This document shows, piece after piece, positions 38,107-38,730 of a stretch of DNA of 38,730 bases. A program made the position numbers and the translations under genes. The stretch is from Ornithinibacillus californiensis (GTDB lineage: Bacteria > Bacillota > Bacilli > Bacillales > Amphibacillaceae): contig NZ_LDUE01000023.1 in assembly GCF_001038485.1 (NCBI RefSeq), forward strand, positions 1-38,730, written 5' to 3'. Under the pieces are notes generated by a model. The model was not told the origin of the DNA and did no database searches. It saw only the letters and a list, made by a program, of their open reading frames with translations. The stretch's first letter is position 1. Each line of letters begins with the position of its first letter.

Positions 38107-38229
38107 TTACTTATCCCGCTCCAGTGACCGCTTCATCGCCCAAATGACAAGCGCATCAACAAAGTCAAAAATCCTGATTCTATGTATATCCAATTCTATA
38201 TAGGGTGGAGGGACGTCCCCCAATGTCAT
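38107..38229 (-). pseudogene. Short orphan frame, possible gene remnant beside the IS
   Basis: On the minus strand 40 codons read MTLGDVPPPYIELD and onward to WAMKRSLERDK. The composition looks more like protein coding than its AT-rich neighbours. There is no ribosome-binding site before the ATG (38229), which coincides with the probable left edge of the IS. It may be the 3' end of a gene cut by the insertion, or a chance frame containing the palindrome GGGACGTCCC. I do not recognise it. Confidence 0.3.
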
Positions 38230-38310
38230 CAAGCTAAGATGACAAAATATGTAAATGAATTAAAAAAGACAAAAAATAACCAAAATATGCCAAAAAGCAC
38301 TTGACTTTTT

Positions 38311-38377
38311 AAAATCACCACAATAATCGATTTGAATACCGATTTTTTAGGTATATCAACGATGAAGTGGTGATTTT
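38311..38377 (+). promoter_or_regulatory. Inverted repeat covering the transposase ribosome-binding site
   Basis: AAAATCACCAC (38311-38321) and GTGGTGATTTT (38367-38377) pair perfectly, with AATCG/CGATT pairing inside. The right arm is the ribosome-binding site of the transposase. Read-through RNA would fold and block translation. This is a known protective design in IS elements such as IS10 and IS231A. A TTGACT at 38301-38306 may be a -35 box. Confidence 0.65.
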
Positions 38378-38379
38378 TT

Positions 38380-38730
38380 ATGGGGAAAAGTATGTTTTTA
38401 GAGGCTATTGAGGTAACTCGGAACGTCATTCATGACTATATTTTTAAGTGTGAATCACGATCCAAACCAACCTATTTTACCCGTGAAGGGCAAAACAAGT
38501 TGAGTTTTACAAGCACATTGTTATTTATGCTTAATTTTGTAAAGAAGAGCATTCAGATTGAACTGGATGACTTCTTTAAAATTCTTAATAAAAAGGAGGT
38601 AACAGTAAGTAAACAGGCCTTTTGTGAGGCGAGGAAGAAGGTTAAACCAGAGGCTTTTATATTTTTATTAGATACTATTGTGGACTGGTACTACAAAAGA
38701 AATTCCTACAATACCTTCATGGGGTTTCGG
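38380..38730 (+). CDS. IS4-family transposase, N-terminal part
   Basis: The first 117 codons of a transposase that runs off the window. The N-terminal region shows KPTYFTREGQNKLSF, LLFMLNFVKKSIQIELDDFF and VSKQAFCEARKKVKPEAF, the usual opening of IS4-group transposases in bacilli. The DDE catalytic part lies beyond 38730. The ATG at 38380 follows GTGGTGA by six or seven bases. No frameshift or stop is seen in the visible part. Confidence 0.8.
   Translation, partial: MGKSMFLEAIEVTRNVIHDYIFKCESRSKPTYFTREGQNKLSFTSTLLFMLNFVKKSIQIELDDFFKILNKKEVTVSKQAFCEARKKVKPEAFIFLLDTIVDWYYKRNSYNTFMGFR

Larger units (their letters stand above)
38224..38730 (+). mobile_element. Left part of an IS4-family insertion sequence (cut by the window edge)
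   Basis: The unit contains an IS4-type transposase gene from 38380. Its upstream region has TGTCATC/GATGACA (38224-38244) near the probable left end, and an 11-bp perfect inverted repeat covering the transposase ribosome-binding site. The exact left terminus is not certain and the right end is outside the window, so terminal repeats and target duplication cannot be checked. Confidence 0.6.

Overview
This window is chromosomal DNA from a low-GC, endospore-forming member of the Bacillaceae, most like the Oceanobacillus/Virgibacillus group. The evidence is the almost complete conservation of a gene block known from Bacillus subtilis (aspS-hisS-relA-apt-recJ-secDF-spoVB-tgt-queA-ruvBA, then safA, obg-spo0B, rpmA-rplU, spoIVFBA, minDC, mreDCB, radC, spoIIB, folC), together with many sporulation genes. 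Exact genus is inference. Most genes run on the minus strand.

Layout by position: (1) 1-388 has no protein gene but holds a 6S RNA gene, readable from its nested terminal stems and its place next to aspS. (2) 389-3962: aspS and hisS behind a T-box leader whose specifier codon (GAC) and UGGC bulge both point to tRNA-Asp, then a 57-codon yrzK-like gene. (3) 4069-8948: a divergent cell-wall amidase, dtd, the bifunctional (p)ppGpp enzyme Rel, and apt. A 456-bp GC-richer repeat with inverted ends sits between relA and dtd. (4) 8938-16846: recJ, a LapA-domain protein, secDF, comN, then spoVB and a small membrane protein on the plus strand. (5) 16586-20941: a compact run ruvA-ruvB-DUF2905-queA-tgt-yajC. 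(6) 21051-23606: a spore-coat/cortex group (safA, a CotS/YsxE-like kinase homologue, a CoxA-like lipoprotein). (7) 23805-26852: obg and spo0B with their own promoter, and the rplU-prp-rpmA ribosomal operon with its L21 leader. (8) 26894-28517: spoIVFA-spoIVFB with a good sigma-E promoter. (9) 28851-34851: the cell-shape and division cluster minD-minC-mreD-mreC-mreB, then radC and a SpoIIB-like SPOR protein. (10) 34969-38730: folC, a divergent tandem pair of RimK-like ATP-grasp proteins of unknown substrate, and the left part of an IS4-family insertion sequence cut by the window edge.

The genes link translation (AspRS, HisRS, L21, L27, Prp, Obg, Dtd), the stringent response (Rel, Apt), tRNA queuosine, secretion, DNA repair and the sporulation programme (Spo0B phosphorelay, SpoIIB, SpoIVFA/FB control of sigma-K, SpoVB, SafA). 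The least explained items are the ATP-grasp pair at 36311-38067, the repeat between relA and dtd, and a recurring arrangement in which the ribosome-binding site of a gene (recJ, the CoxA-like gene, the transposase) lies in one arm of a perfect inverted repeat.
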